Origin: Kitasatospora paranensis
GTDB taxonomy: Bacteria; Actinomycetota; Actinomycetes; Streptomycetales; Streptomycetaceae
Assembly (NCBI RefSeq): GCF_039544005.1
Contig: NZ_BAABKV010000001.1
Coordinates: 5,890,001 to 5,954,000 of the forward strand
Direction of reading: 5' to 3'
Length of the DNA: 64,000 nt
A model generated the notes under the pieces. The model had not been told where the DNA came from, searched no databases, and saw only the letters and a list, made by a program, of their open reading frames with translations. Each line of letters begins with the position of its first letter. Within the stretch, counting starts at the first letter, position 1. A program made the translations under genes and the position numbers. This document shows positions 1 through 8,935 of the stretch, in pieces.

Positions 1-814
1 GGAAGAACTGGCCGGGCTCGGCCCGCAGCTCGGTCAGGCGGCGGCCGGTCAGGAACACCGACACCACACCCGGCCCCTCGGACCGGACCTCTGCCACCCG
101 CAGCCGGTGCCGCCGGTCCCGCAGCCACGGCACGGCCAGCCGGTACCAGCCCAGCACCGCCGCGGTGCCCAGGTACAGCGCGTACCAGGCGAGCCTGGCC
201 GGCCCGTCGCCGAGATCGGCCCCGGTGGCCAGCTGGTGGCCGAAGGCGAGCGCCACCGCGAGGTAGGTCGCCAGGTGCAGGTAGTACCAGACCTCGTACG
301 ACATCCGGCGGCGGGCCGCCCGGGCCGAGACCGCGCCGGTTCCGAGCATCACCAGGGTGCCCAGCGACGCCTTGATCATCTCGGGGTAGTGGAACACGAT
401 GTCCACGCCCTCGGCGAGCGGCCCGCGGCCGTCGGTCAGGGCGTAGCCCCAGACGATCGTCAGCACGTGCACGGTGACCAGCGAGACCAGGTACCGGCCG
501 CCGAAGGCGTGCCAGCGGGCCATCCGGTCCGCGCCGACCTCGCGCTCCAGCACCGGGATCCGGGCCATCAGCAGCAGCAGGACGGGCGCGGCGTACCCGG
601 CCAGCAGACCGGTGATCCGGCCCGCGCCGGTCAGCCAGCCGGCCGCCCCGGTGACCGAGCCGGTGCCCTGCCACCAGACGACGAGGACGCCCAGCGCGCC
701 CAGCGCGATCGCGGCGAGCGCGGCGGCCGGTACGGTGGCGACCGGGAAGCGGCGCGGCGGGCGGTGCGCCCGCCGGGTGCTCCCGGCAGTGCGCGGCGGT
801 GCGACGGCGGTCAT
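1..814 (-). CDS. Ferric-reductase-like membrane oxidoreductase, N-terminal part
   Basis: Translation from the ATG at 814 gives at least 271 residues and runs off the left edge of the window. About six hydrophobic segments are separated by short loops, with membrane histidines in typical positions (for example in the TVHVLTI and YYLHLATY segments), as in ferric-reductase-like haem b proteins. The last visible residues, LRAEPGQFF, match the start of an FAD-binding ferredoxin-reductase domain (AxPGQFxF). A strong ribosome site (GGAGG) precedes the ATG. The family moves electrons across the membrane from NAD(P)H/FAD via haem; the substrate is unknown. It diverges from a two-component system that may control it. 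The C-terminal FAD/NAD domains are outside the window. Confidence 0.8.
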   Translation of the reverse strand, partial: MTAVAPPRTAGSTRRAHRPPRRFPVATVPAAALAAIALGALGVLVVWWQGTGSVTGAAGWLTGAGRITGLLAGYAAPVLLLLMARIPVLEREVGADRMARWHAFGGRYLVSLVTVHVLTIVWGYALTDGRGPLAEGVDIVFHYPEMIKASLGTLVMLGTGAVSARAARRRMSYEVWYYLHLATYLAVALAFGHQLATGADLGDGPARLAWYALYLGTAAVLGWYRLAVPWLRDRRHRLRVAEVRSEGPGVVSVFLTGRRLTELRAEPGQFF

Positions 815-879
815 GGCGGACCTCCTTCCGGTCTCGGGCGGCCCGGTGCCGCCGAGGAGCCCAACCCTGGCATCGCAAC

Positions 880-924
880 CTCTCAGTTGCCTCTGAGCCC
901 GGGCCTCTGAGGAAATCCTGAGAG
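880..924. promoter_or_regulatory. CTCTGAG/CTCTCAG repeat cluster, candidate response-regulator operator
   Basis: Four copies of a 7-base element lie between the divergent ferric-reductase-like gene and the response regulator: CTCTCAG at 880-886, CTCTGAG at 891-897 and 905-911, and the inverted CTGAGAG at 918-924. The first two starts are 11 bases apart, the spacing expected of OmpR-family direct-repeat sites, and the outer pair forms an inverted repeat. It is about 70 bases upstream of the reductase start. Assignment to the neighbouring regulator is inference. Confidence 0.45.
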
Positions 925-1047
925 CAGGCGTTCCAGCAGGTCGGAGCGGTGATGCCGGGGCCGTGCCGGGCCGGCGGATCTCACCGCTTTCTCATCGCAG
1001 GCGGCCAGAATGAGCGGAGCCGCCCAGACCAGAGACCAGGGAGCAGC

Positions 1048-1758
1048 ATGGACCGCAGCGCGCAGCCGACCTGGCGGATCCTGGTGGTCGACGACGAGCC
1101 CGACCTCGTCGACGTCGTCTGCGGCGGCCTCGGCTACGAGGGGTGGCAGACCCGCGGCGCCACCACCGGCCGGGAGGCCGTCGAGATCGCGGCCGCTTGG
1201 CGGCCGCACGCCGTGGTCCTCGACATGATGCTGCCCGACCTCGACGGCATGGAGGTGCTCCGGCTCATCCACCGGGAGCGCCCGGAGGTCCGGGTGCTCT
1301 TCCTGACCGCCCGCGACACCGTCGAGGACCGGATCGCCGGCATCGCCGCCGGCGGCGACGACTACGTCACCAAGCCGTTCAGCCTGGCCGAGGTCGCCGT
1401 CCGGCTCCGCGGGCTGCTGCGCCGCGCCGAGCCGCCGGCCGCGGGCGGCCCGCCGGAGCACGCCCTCGTCCTCGGCGACCTGGTGCTCGACGAGCAGGCC
1501 CGCGAGGTCACCCGCGGCGGCACCCCGGTCGAGCTCAGCCCCACCGAGTACGCGCTGCTCACCCACCTGATGCAGCACCCCCGGCAGGTGCTGAGCAAGG
1601 CGCAGCTGCTGGAGGCCGTCTGGTCGTACGACTTCGGCGGGCAGGCGCACGTGGTCGAGCTGTACATCAGCTACCTGCGCAAGAAGGTCGACGCGGGCCG
1701 GCCGGCGATGATCCACACGGTGCGCGGGGCCGGCTACCTGATCAAGGCGGCGGTGTGA
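1048..1758 (+). CDS. OmpR/PhoB-family response regulator
   Basis: The 236-residue protein has a receiver domain (about 10-120) with the acidic pocket VVDDEPD, the phospho-acceptor Asp59 in VVLDMMLPDLDG and the conserved Lys in YVTKPF, followed by a winged-helix DNA-binding domain (about 140-235, ending HTVRGAGYLIK). The ATG at 1048 was chosen because the receiver starts right after it and AGGGAG lies upstream; an in-frame start at 949 would add 33 residues unlike the family. It overlaps the downstream kinase gene by four bases (GTGA), so the two are translationally coupled. Its target is unproven; the divergent reductase gene and the repeats between them are the obvious candidate. Confidence 0.93.
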   Translation: MDRSAQPTWRILVVDDEPDLVDVVCGGLGYEGWQTRGATTGREAVEIAAAWRPHAVVLDMMLPDLDGMEVLRLIHRERPEVRVLFLTARDTVEDRIAGIAAGGDDYVTKPFSLAEVAVRLRGLLRRAEPPAAGGPPEHALVLGDLVLDEQAREVTRGGTPVELSPTEYALLTHLMQHPRQVLSKAQLLEAVWSYDFGGQAHVVELYISYLRKKVDAGRPAMIHTVRGAGYLIKAAV

Positions 1759-3263
1759 CCCGCCGCCCGGCGCCGTCGTCGCGCCCGCGGCGGACCGTAC
1801 GGGCCCTCGGGGCCCGGCTCGTGCCGCGGACCCTGCGGGCCCGGCTGGTCGCCGGCCTGCTCACCCTGCTGGTGCTCGCCTTCGGCGGCGTGGGGCTGGC
1901 CACCACCGGGGCGCTGCGGCACTTCCTGATGGACCGGCTCGACCAGCAGCTGGTGGACGCGGGCGGCCGGTACGCGGCGAGCCTGGAGCACGGCGCGGCC
2001 GTCGGCAGCGCCGACACCCGGGCGCAGGCGCCGGGGACCTTCGGTGCCCGGCTGCTGGCCGGCCGGGTCACCGCCGCGGGCGTCGTCGACGGGGACGCCG
2101 ACGACGAGTCCGCGCCCAACAACGACGACGTGGTGACCCTCACCGCCACCGAGCAGCGCCTGCTCGCCGCCCTCCCGGTCGACGGTGCGGCCCGCAGCGC
2201 CCCGGTCGCCGCGCTGGGCGGCTACCGGCTGCGCGCGTTCTCCGGCCACGACGGCGACGTGCTGGTGACCGGCCTGCCGCTGCAACCCGTGGACGACACC
2301 ACCGGACGGCTGGTCAGCCTGGAACTCACGGTGTTCGCGGTGGCGCTGGTCGCCGTCGGGGTGGCGGGCACGCTGTGGGTGCGCTGGTCGCTGCGGCCGC
2401 TGGACCGGGTGGTGGCCACCGCCGAACGGGTCGCCGCGATGCCGCTGGACACCGGCGCCGTGGCGCTGTCGGAGCGTGTCCCCGACGACGATCCGCGCAC
2501 CGAGGTCGGCCGGGTCGGCGCCGCACTGAACGGCATGCTCGGGCACGTCGGATCCGCGCTGACCAGCCGTCACGAGGTCGAGGAGCGGCTGCGGTCCTTC
2601 GCCGCGGACGCCAGCCACGAACTGCGGACGCCGGTGGCGACCGTCCGGGGCCATGCCGAGCTGGCCCTGCGTCACCCCGGCCCGGTGCCGGAGCCGGTGC
2701 ACCACTCGCTGGAGCGGATCGAGGCCGAGGCCCGGCGGATGGGCGCGATCGTGGAGGACCTGCTGCTGCTGGCCCGGCTGGACGCCGGCCGCCCGCTCGC
2801 CGCCGGCGAGGTGGACCTGACCCGGCTCGCCCTGGACGGCGCCGCGGACGCCCGTGCGGCCGGACCGGACCACCACTGGCGGCTGGAACTGCCCGCGGAG
2901 CCCGTGCTCGTCCGGGGCGACGCCGACCGGCTGAGCCAGGTGGTGGCCAATCTGCTCGCCAACGCCCGGGCGCACACCCCGTCCGGCACCGCGGTGACGC
3001 TGGGGCTGGCGGCCGTCGACGGCGTGGTGCGGCTGACGGTGGCGGACACCGGCCCGGGGATCCCGCCCGACCTGGCGGAGCGGGTGTTCGAGCGCTTCGT
3101 GCGCGGCGACCGGGCACGGTCGCGTGCGACCGGTTCGACCGGCCTCGGGCTGGCGATCGTCCGGGCGGTCGCGGAGGCGCACGGCGGTTCGGTCGCGGTG
3201 GCGAGCGGCGCCGGCGGGACGGTCTTCACCGTCCGGCTCCCGCAGCCGCGGGCCGGCGCCTGA
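1755..3263 (+). CDS. Two-component sensor histidine kinase
   Basis: This 502-residue membrane kinase starts at a GTG overlapping the regulator stop. It has a transmembrane helix near residues 30-52, an extracytoplasmic sensor region of about 140 residues, a second helix near 195-215, a HAMP linker, a HisKA domain with H-box SHELRTP (about 285-292), and a HATPase domain with N-box NLLANARAH (about 400), G1 DTGPGIP (about 431) and G2 TGLGLAI (about 461). It autophosphorylates on the H-box His and passes phosphate to the adjacent regulator. The sensor region shows no domain I recognise, so the signal is unknown. Confidence 0.93.
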   Translation: MTRRPAPSSRPRRTVRALGARLVPRTLRARLVAGLLTLLVLAFGGVGLATTGALRHFLMDRLDQQLVDAGGRYAASLEHGAAVGSADTRAQAPGTFGARLLAGRVTAAGVVDGDADDESAPNNDDVVTLTATEQRLLAALPVDGAARSAPVAALGGYRLRAFSGHDGDVLVTGLPLQPVDDTTGRLVSLELTVFAVALVAVGVAGTLWVRWSLRPLDRVVATAERVAAMPLDTGAVALSERVPDDDPRTEVGRVGAALNGMLGHVGSALTSRHEVEERLRSFAADASHELRTPVATVRGHAELALRHPGPVPEPVHHSLERIEAEARRMGAIVEDLLLLARLDAGRPLAAGEVDLTRLALDGAADARAAGPDHHWRLELPAEPVLVRGDADRLSQVVANLLANARAHTPSGTAVTLGLAAVDGVVRLTVADTGPGIPPDLAERVFERFVRGDRARSRATGSTGLGLAIVRAVAEAHGGSVAVASGAGGTVFTVRLPQPRAGA

Positions 3264-3306
3264 TCCGCTGCCGCGGGCCGGCGCCTGATCCGCTGCCCCG
3301 GACGGC

Positions 3307-3344
3307 GCCGGCCGCCCGGAGCGCGGTGGCTCCGGGCGGCCGGC
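3307..3344. terminator. Bidirectional terminator hairpin
   Basis: A perfect 16-base inverted repeat (3307-3322 with 3329-3344) with a 6-base loop lies between the convergent kinase and pepN stops. There is no T-run, as usual in this GC range. Confidence 0.75.
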
Positions 3345-3360
3345 GGGCCCTGCTGCCGGG

Positions 3361-5946
3361 TCAGTTCCGGCCGGTGGCGGCGCGGTCGGCGGCCTGGGCC
3401 TTCAGCGCCCGCTCGATGCCGGCTCTGGCCTCGACCACCTGACGGCGCAGCGCCGGGGCCGGGTCGGCCGAGGCCAGCCAGGCGTCGGTGGCGTCCACCG
3501 TGGCCTGCTCGACCTGGTAGGCCGGGTACAGGCCGACGATGATCTGCTGCGAGATCTCGTGGCTGCGGGTCTCCCAGACCTCCTTGACGGCGGCGAAGTA
3601 CTTCGCCGCGTACGGCGCCAGCAGCTCGCGCTGGTCCGCCTGCTGGAAGCCGCCGATGACGGCCTCCTGCACGTAGTTGGTCAGGGTGTCGGACTCGACC
3701 ACCGAGGCCCAGGCCTCGGCCTTGGCCCGGGCGTTCGGCCGGGCGGCCCGGCAGCTGGCGGCGTGCTCCTGGCCGGAGGACGTGTTGTCGCGGGCGAGTT
3801 CGGCCTCGATGGCCTTGTCGTCCGCACGGCCGGTGGCGACCAGGCGGGCCAGCAGCGTCCAGCGCAGATCGGTGTCGACGGCCAGGCCCTCGACGGTGCG
3901 GGTGCCGTCCAGCAGGTCGGCGAGCAGCGCGAGCTGGCCGTCGGTGCGGGCGGCGGCGGCCAGCGTGCGGGCCCAGGCCAGCTGGTGGTCGCTGCCGGGG
4001 GCGGCGGCGAGCAGCTGCTGCTCGGCGGCGGCGGCCCAGCGCTGCAGGCCCTCCTCGCGCCACGCCGGGTCGGCGTACATCTCCAGCGCGAGCTTGACCT
4101 GGCGCTGCACCGACTGGACGACGCCGATGTCGCTCTCCCGGGTGAGGCCGGAGAGGGCGAGGGCGAGGTAGTCGCGGGTGGCGAGTTCGCCGTCGCGGGT
4201 CATGTCCCAGGCCGAGGCCCAGCACAGCGCGCGCGGCAGCGAGTCGGCGAAGTCGCCGAGGTGCTCGGTGACGACGGCCAGCGACTCCTCGTCGAGGCGG
4301 ACCTTGGCGTACGAGAGGTCGTCGTCGTTGAGCAGCAGGACGGCGGGGCGCTGCCGGCCGACCAGCTCGGGGACGTCGGTGCGCGGGCCGTCCACGTCCA
4401 GTTCGATCCGGTCGGTGCGCACCAGCGAGCCGTCGACCAGCTCGTAGAGGCCGATCGCGATCCGGTGCGGGCGCAGCACGGCCTCGCCGCGGGCGCCGGC
4501 CGGCAGCGCCGGGGCGCTCTGCAGGACGCTGAAGGACGCGATCGCGCCGTCCGCGTCGAGGGTGAGCTCGGGGCGCAGCAGGTTGATGCCGGCCGTCTCC
4601 AGCCAGGCCTTCGACCAGGTCTTCAGGTCGCGGCCGCTGGCCTCCTCCAGGGCGCCGAGCAGGTCGGCGAGGGTGGTGTTGCCCCAGGCGTGGCGCTTGA
4701 AGTAGGCCTGCACGCCCTGGAAGAAGGCGTCCTGGCCGACGTAGGCGACCAGCTGCTTGAGCACCGAGGCGCCCTTGGCGTAGGTGATGCCGTCGAAGTT
4801 GACCTGGACGTCCTCCAGGTCGTTGATCTCCGCCATGATCGGGTGGGTGGACGGCAGCTGGTCCTGCCGGTACGCCCAGGTCTTCATCTGGTTGGCGAAG
4901 GTCGTCCAGGAGTGCGGCCACTTCGAGCCGGGCGCCTCGGCCTGGCAGACGGCCTCGGCGAAGGTCGCGAACGACTCGTTCAGCCAGAGGTCGTTCCACC
5001 ACTCCATGGTCACCAGGTCGCCGAACCACATGTGGGCGAGCTCGTGCAGGATCGTCGCGGCGCGCATCTCGTACGCGGCGTCGGTGACCTTGGAGCGGAA
5101 GACGTACTGGTCGCGGAGGGTGACCGCACCGGCGTTCTCCATCGCGCCGGCGTTGAACTCCGGGACGAAGAGCTGGTCGTACTTGGCGAAGGGGTAGGCG
5201 AAGTCGAACTTCTCCTGGAAGTACGCGAAGCCCTGCTTGGTGACGTCGAAGATCGCCTCGGCGTCCAGGAACTCCCGCAGCGAGGGGCGGCAGTACACGC
5301 CGAGCGGCACCCGCTGGGAGCCGTCGGCGTACTCGTCGAAGACGCCCACGTACGGGCCGGCGACCAGCGCGGTGATGTACGAGGACATCCGCGGGGTGGG
5401 GGCGAAGCGCCAGGTGCGGGTGTCGCCCTCGCCGGCCGGCTCCGGGGTGGGGGAGTTGGAGACCACGACCCAGCCGGTCGGAGCGGTGACGGTGAAGGCG
5501 AAGGAGGCCTTCAGGTCGGGCTGCTCGAAGCTGGCGAAGACCCGGCGGGCGTCCGGGACCTCGAACTGGGTGTAGAGGTAGGTCTCGCCGTCGACCGGGT
5601 CGACGAAGCGGTGCAGGCCCTCGCCGGTGTTGGTGTAGGCGCAGTCGGCCACCACGCGCAGCTCGTTCTCGGCCTGCACGCCGGGCAGCGAGATCCGGCT
5701 GTCGGCGAAGTGCGCGGCCGGGTCGAGCGACTCGCCGTTGAGGACGACCTCGGTGACGGCGGGGGCCACCAGGTCGATGAAGGTCTCGGCGCCCGGGGTG
5801 GTGGCGGTGAAGCGGACCACGGTGGTGGACCGGAACGTGCCGCCCTCGCGGGCCGAGCTCAGGTCGAGCTCGATGTCGTACGACTCCACATGCAGGAGCG
5901 CGGCCCGGGTACGGGCCTCCTCACGGGTCAAGTTGGTGCCAGGCAC
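3361..5946 (-). CDS. pepN: Aminopeptidase N (M1 zinc metallopeptidase)
   Basis: The 861-residue cytosolic peptidase removes N-terminal residues from peptides. The substrate-anchoring GAMEN motif is at about residue 265 and the zinc site HELAHMWFGD (HEXXH) at about 299, with the second-site Glu in WLNESFATF; the ERAP1-like C-terminal domain is complete. The start chosen is GTG at 5946, giving the N-terminus PGTNLTREEA typical of actinobacterial PepN, with AAGGAG about nine bases upstream; an upstream in-frame start would add 15 unlikely residues. It stands alone, convergent with the kinase and divergent from the ROK regulator. All catalytic residues are present and the length is normal. Confidence 0.96.
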   Translation of the reverse strand: MPGTNLTREEARTRAALLHVESYDIELDLSSAREGGTFRSTTVVRFTATTPGAETFIDLVAPAVTEVVLNGESLDPAAHFADSRISLPGVQAENELRVVADCAYTNTGEGLHRFVDPVDGETYLYTQFEVPDARRVFASFEQPDLKASFAFTVTAPTGWVVVSNSPTPEPAGEGDTRTWRFAPTPRMSSYITALVAGPYVGVFDEYADGSQRVPLGVYCRPSLREFLDAEAIFDVTKQGFAYFQEKFDFAYPFAKYDQLFVPEFNAGAMENAGAVTLRDQYVFRSKVTDAAYEMRAATILHELAHMWFGDLVTMEWWNDLWLNESFATFAEAVCQAEAPGSKWPHSWTTFANQMKTWAYRQDQLPSTHPIMAEINDLEDVQVNFDGITYAKGASVLKQLVAYVGQDAFFQGVQAYFKRHAWGNTTLADLLGALEEASGRDLKTWSKAWLETAGINLLRPELTLDADGAIASFSVLQSAPALPAGARGEAVLRPHRIAIGLYELVDGSLVRTDRIELDVDGPRTDVPELVGRQRPAVLLLNDDDLSYAKVRLDEESLAVVTEHLGDFADSLPRALCWASAWDMTRDGELATRDYLALALSGLTRESDIGVVQSVQRQVKLALEMYADPAWREEGLQRWAAAAEQQLLAAAPGSDHQLAWARTLAAAARTDGQLALLADLLDGTRTVEGLAVDTDLRWTLLARLVATGRADDKAIEAELARDNTSSGQEHAASCRAARPNARAKAEAWASVVESDTLTNYVQEAVIGGFQQADQRELLAPYAAKYFAAVKEVWETRSHEISQQIIVGLYPAYQVEQATVDATDAWLASADPAPALRRQVVEARAGIERALKAQAADRAATGRN

Positions 5947-6276
5947 TCGCAGGACTCCTTCGTCAGGCTTTGATACCCGGCATCCTCCCACGAGCCTCCC
6001 CCGCGCGGACCTGGGAAGTCCTGGTCACCGGGCGCCGGAGGCGCCGGGCTACGACACTCGACGTAGGAGGGCGGAAGAGGTTTCGCAACGATCCGTCTTC
6101 GCCCTTGACTCTGTATGGCTGGGCTGGCTGAGCTTAGAGTTCAGAAGTTGAAGATGAACGCCCGGTTGAGGCACCGACACCGCAGGGTGACGGGTCCGGC
6201 CGGCACAACGAGCTCCGCCGCAACGGCGCGGCAGGGGCGGGGACGGTCGGGTCCCCGTGCCCTGGGAGGGTGAATC
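5947..6276. other. 330-base intergenic region between pepN and the ROK gene
   Basis: This divergent promoter region contains no open frame with family resemblance. It holds TTGACT at 6105-6110 followed by a relatively AT-rich stretch (6110-6180), the likely ROK-gene promoter area, but I cannot place a well-spaced -10 box. A good ribosome site (GGGAGGG) precedes the ROK start. No riboswitch was recognised. Confidence 0.5.
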
Positions 6277-7479
6277 ATGTCGATGGACACGCCGGGATCG
6301 CAGTCCTCACTGCACCGGGCGAACCTCGAACGGGTGCTGCGGGCCGTGCGGATGGCCGGCTCGCTCACCCAGGCCGAGATCGCCAGGTCGACCGGGCTGT
6401 CGGCGGCGACGGTGTCCAACATCGTCCGCGAGCTGAAGGAGAGCGGCACCGTCGTGGTCGCCGACACCTCCTCCGGCGGCAGACGGGCCCGCAGCGTCTC
6501 CCTGAGCGGGGACGCCGGGATCGTCGTGGGCGTCGACTTCGGCCACACGCACCTGAGGGTCGCGGTGGGCAACCTCGCCCACCGGGTGCTCGCCGAGGAG
6601 AGCGAGCCCATCGACACGGACGTGTCGGCGCAGCAGGGCTTCGACCGGGCCGAGGCCCTGGTGGAGCGTCTGCTGTCGCAGGCGGGCTTCCGCTCGGACA
6701 AGGTGATCGGGGTGGGCCTCGGCGTACCGGGGCCGATCGACGTGGAGACCGGCGCGCTCGGCTCCACCGCGATCCTGCCCGGCTGGACGGGCATCCACCC
6801 GGGCCAGGAGCTTGCGCAGCGCCTGGGCATGCAGGTCTACGTCGACAACGACGCCAACCTCGGCGCGCTGGGCGAGCTGGTCTGGGGCGCCGGGCGGGGG
6901 CTGAGCGACCTGGCCTACATCAAGGTGGCCAGCGGCGTCGGCTCCGGTCTGGTCATCAACGGCCAGATCTACCGGGGCCCGGGCGGCACCGCGGGCGAGA
7001 TCGGGCACATCACGCTGGACGAGGCCGGACCGGTCTGCCGCTGCGGCAACCGGGGCTGCCTGGAGACCTTCGTGGGCTCCCGCTACCTGCTCAACCTCTT
7101 GAACGCTAACCACCCGGGGGAGCTCACCCTCTCCAAGGTCGTGCAGCTCGCCCAGCAGGGCGACCTGGGCTGCCGGCGGGTGATCGCGGACGCGGGCCGC
7201 CAGATCGGCAGCGGGGTGGCCACCCTGTGCAACCTGCTCAACCCGCGTCGGGTGATCCTCGGCGGCGAGCTCGCCGAGGCCGGTGAGCTGGTGCTTTCCC
7301 CGATCCGGGACTCGGTGGCGCGGTACGCCATCCCCAGTGCGGCCCGCCAGCTCTCGGTGGTGCCGGGCACGCTGGGCGGCCGTGCGGAGGTGCTCGGCGC
7401 ACTGGCCCTGGTGATGAGCGAGATGGGCGAATCGGGGGCCATCCGGCAGACCGGTCTGGCCACGGCGGCACCCGCCTGA
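6277..7479 (+). CDS. ROK-family transcriptional regulator (Rok7B7/XylR-like)
   Basis: The 400-residue protein has an N-terminal winged helix-turn-helix (about 15-75; LTQAEIARSTGLSAATVSNI) and a ROK sugar-kinase-like domain (about 85-385). The domain keeps the catalytic-type Asp in DNDANLG, the EIGH motif, and the zinc-binding cysteines of CRCGNRGCLE. Such proteins control sugar uptake genes in response to sugars or sugar phosphates. It lies directly before the xylFGH-type transporter, the arrangement I recall for Streptomyces coelicolor Rok7B7 and xylFGH, so control of that operon is likely by synteny. The ATG at 6277 has an ideal GGGAGGG site. Confidence 0.9.
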   Translation: MSMDTPGSQSSLHRANLERVLRAVRMAGSLTQAEIARSTGLSAATVSNIVRELKESGTVVVADTSSGGRRARSVSLSGDAGIVVGVDFGHTHLRVAVGNLAHRVLAEESEPIDTDVSAQQGFDRAEALVERLLSQAGFRSDKVIGVGLGVPGPIDVETGALGSTAILPGWTGIHPGQELAQRLGMQVYVDNDANLGALGELVWGAGRGLSDLAYIKVASGVGSGLVINGQIYRGPGGTAGEIGHITLDEAGPVCRCGNRGCLETFVGSRYLLNLLNANHPGELTLSKVVQLAQQGDLGCRRVIADAGRQIGSGVATLCNLLNPRRVILGGELAEAGELVLSPIRDSVARYAIPSAARQLSVVPGTLGGRAEVLGALALVMSEMGESGAIRQTGLATAAPA

Positions 7480-7618
7480 GCAGGGCCGGAGACGGGGGCC
7501 GAGGTCGTTTGATCTCGGCTTCGCCTTCAGGAAGATAACGAAAGGGTTCGGATCCAGGCAGTCGCGGTTTTACTTATTGACGACAAGCGGGCGGGCCGGA
7601 TTGACTCCATCCAACCTC

Positions 7619-7634
7619 GCCGCAACGTTGCGGC
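7619..7634. promoter_or_regulatory. 16-base perfect palindrome upstream of xylF
   Basis: GCCGCAACGTTGCGGC is a perfect palindrome ending 23 bases before the xylF start. It resembles LacI/ROK-type operators around a central ACGT/CG step. TTGACG (7577) and TTGACT (7601) lie just upstream, but no convincing paired -10 box was found. It is a candidate site for the neighbouring ROK regulator or another sugar repressor. Confidence 0.5.
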
Positions 7635-7657
7635 TCTGTCAGGGAGGCACCCCCACC

Positions 7658-8755
7658 ATGAACGCAATGATGCGTCGCGCTGTCATCGGTACCGCTGCTG
7701 TCTCGATGGCCCTCTCGATGGCCGCCTGTGGCAAGGCCGGCAGCGACAACAAGTCTTCCGACGCGAAGGGCGGCGACACCAAGTCGATCGGCCTTCTCCT
7801 CCCGGAGAACGCGTCCTCCACGCGCTACGAGTCCTTCGACAAGCCGTTCATCGAGGCCAAGGTCAAGGAGCTGTGCAGCGACTGCAACGTCAAGTACAGC
7901 AACGCCGAGGGCTCGGCCGCCAAGCAGAAGCAGCAGTTCGACACCCTGATCGCCCAGGGCGTCAAGGTCATCATCCTCGACGCGTTCGACGCGGCCTCCA
8001 CCCAGTCCTGGGTGAAGGAAGCGGCCGACAAGGGCGTCAAGGTCATCGCGTACGACCGCCTCGCCACCGGCCCGGTCTCCGCGTACGTCTCCTTCGACAA
8101 CGAGAAGGTCGGCGAGCTCCAGGGCCAGGCCCTGGTCGACGCCCTCGGCGCCAAGGCCGCCGACGCCAACATCGTCATGATCAACGGTGACGACGCGGAC
8201 CCGAACGCCGGCAAGTTCAAGGCCGGTGCGCACAAGATCCTCGACGGCAAGGTCAAGAAGGTCGTCTACGAGCAGTCCGGCGAGTGGAAGCCGACCGTGG
8301 CCGGCCAGAAGATCGGCGCCGCGATCACCCAGCTCGGCAAGGACGGCTTCCAGGCCGTCTACTCCGCCAACGACGGCATGGCCGCCGCGATCATCACCCA
8401 GCTGAAGTCCGCCGGCATCAAGGTGCCGGTCGGCGGCCAGGACGCGGGTCTCGACGCCATCCAGCGCCTCATCAGCGGCGACCAGACCTACACCATCTAC
8501 AAGGCGTACAAGCCGCTGGCCGACTCGGCCGCCGAGCTCGCCGTCGACCTGCTGCAGAGCAAGGACATCAAGTCCGTCGCCTCCTCCAGCATCGACAGCG
8601 ACACCGACAAGAACATCCCGGCCAAGCTGCTGGACCCGAAGGTCGTCACCGTGACCAACATCAAGGACACCGTGATCGCCGACGGCCTGTACAAGGTCGC
8701 CGACATCTGCACCGGCGACTACGCCGCCGCCTGCAAGACCGCGGGCCTGCAGTAA
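7658..8755 (+). CDS. xylF: Sugar ABC transporter substrate-binding lipoprotein, XylF-like
   Basis: The 365-residue exported protein has a lipoprotein signal (RRAVIGTAAVSMALSMAACGK) with the modified Cys at about residue 24, a Ser/Asp/Lys linker, then a two-lobed periplasmic-binding-protein-4 fold that binds a monosaccharide outside the membrane. Typical features are the first strand KSIGLLLPEN, IAQGVKVIILDAFD and the hinge-region YDRL. It is the first gene of xylF-xylG-xylH and follows the ROK regulator. The ATG at 7658 follows AGGGAGG; an upstream start at 7577 would add 27 non-signal residues. Xylose is inferred from synteny, not from binding residues. Confidence 0.88.
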   Translation: MNAMMRRAVIGTAAVSMALSMAACGKAGSDNKSSDAKGGDTKSIGLLLPENASSTRYESFDKPFIEAKVKELCSDCNVKYSNAEGSAAKQKQQFDTLIAQGVKVIILDAFDAASTQSWVKEAADKGVKVIAYDRLATGPVSAYVSFDNEKVGELQGQALVDALGAKAADANIVMINGDDADPNAGKFKAGAHKILDGKVKKVVYEQSGEWKPTVAGQKIGAAITQLGKDGFQAVYSANDGMAAAIITQLKSAGIKVPVGGQDAGLDAIQRLISGDQTYTIYKAYKPLADSAAELAVDLLQSKDIKSVASSSIDSDTDKNIPAKLLDPKVVTVTNIKDTVIADGLYKVADICTGDYAAACKTAGLQ

Positions 8756-8764
8756 GACCCCCAA

Positions 8765-8802
8765 GGGCGGCCGTACCCCGGTGCACCGGGGTACGGCCGC
8801 CC
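8765..8802 (+). terminator. Intercistronic 17-base-pair hairpin after xylF
   Basis: 8765-8781 pairs perfectly with 8786-8802 across a TGCA loop. Because the ABC subunit genes follow on the same strand, it probably attenuates readthrough or protects the xylF message, keeping the binding protein in excess. Confidence 0.75.
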
Positions 8803-8935
8803 CTCGGCGCCGCGTCACCCTCCCGCCGCGCCGTCAAAATCCTTTCTCGCACTACCCTTCCGTGCCCCCGCCGGCGCACGGCAGGCCGTGGCATGCCCTG
8901 GACGAGGGCGTCGCGGAATGAAGGAGATGGTTCAC

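Noticed and set aside
949..1047. 33-residue N-terminal extension of the response regulator
   Set aside because: The residues do not resemble a receiver start and a good start with ribosome site lies at 1048.
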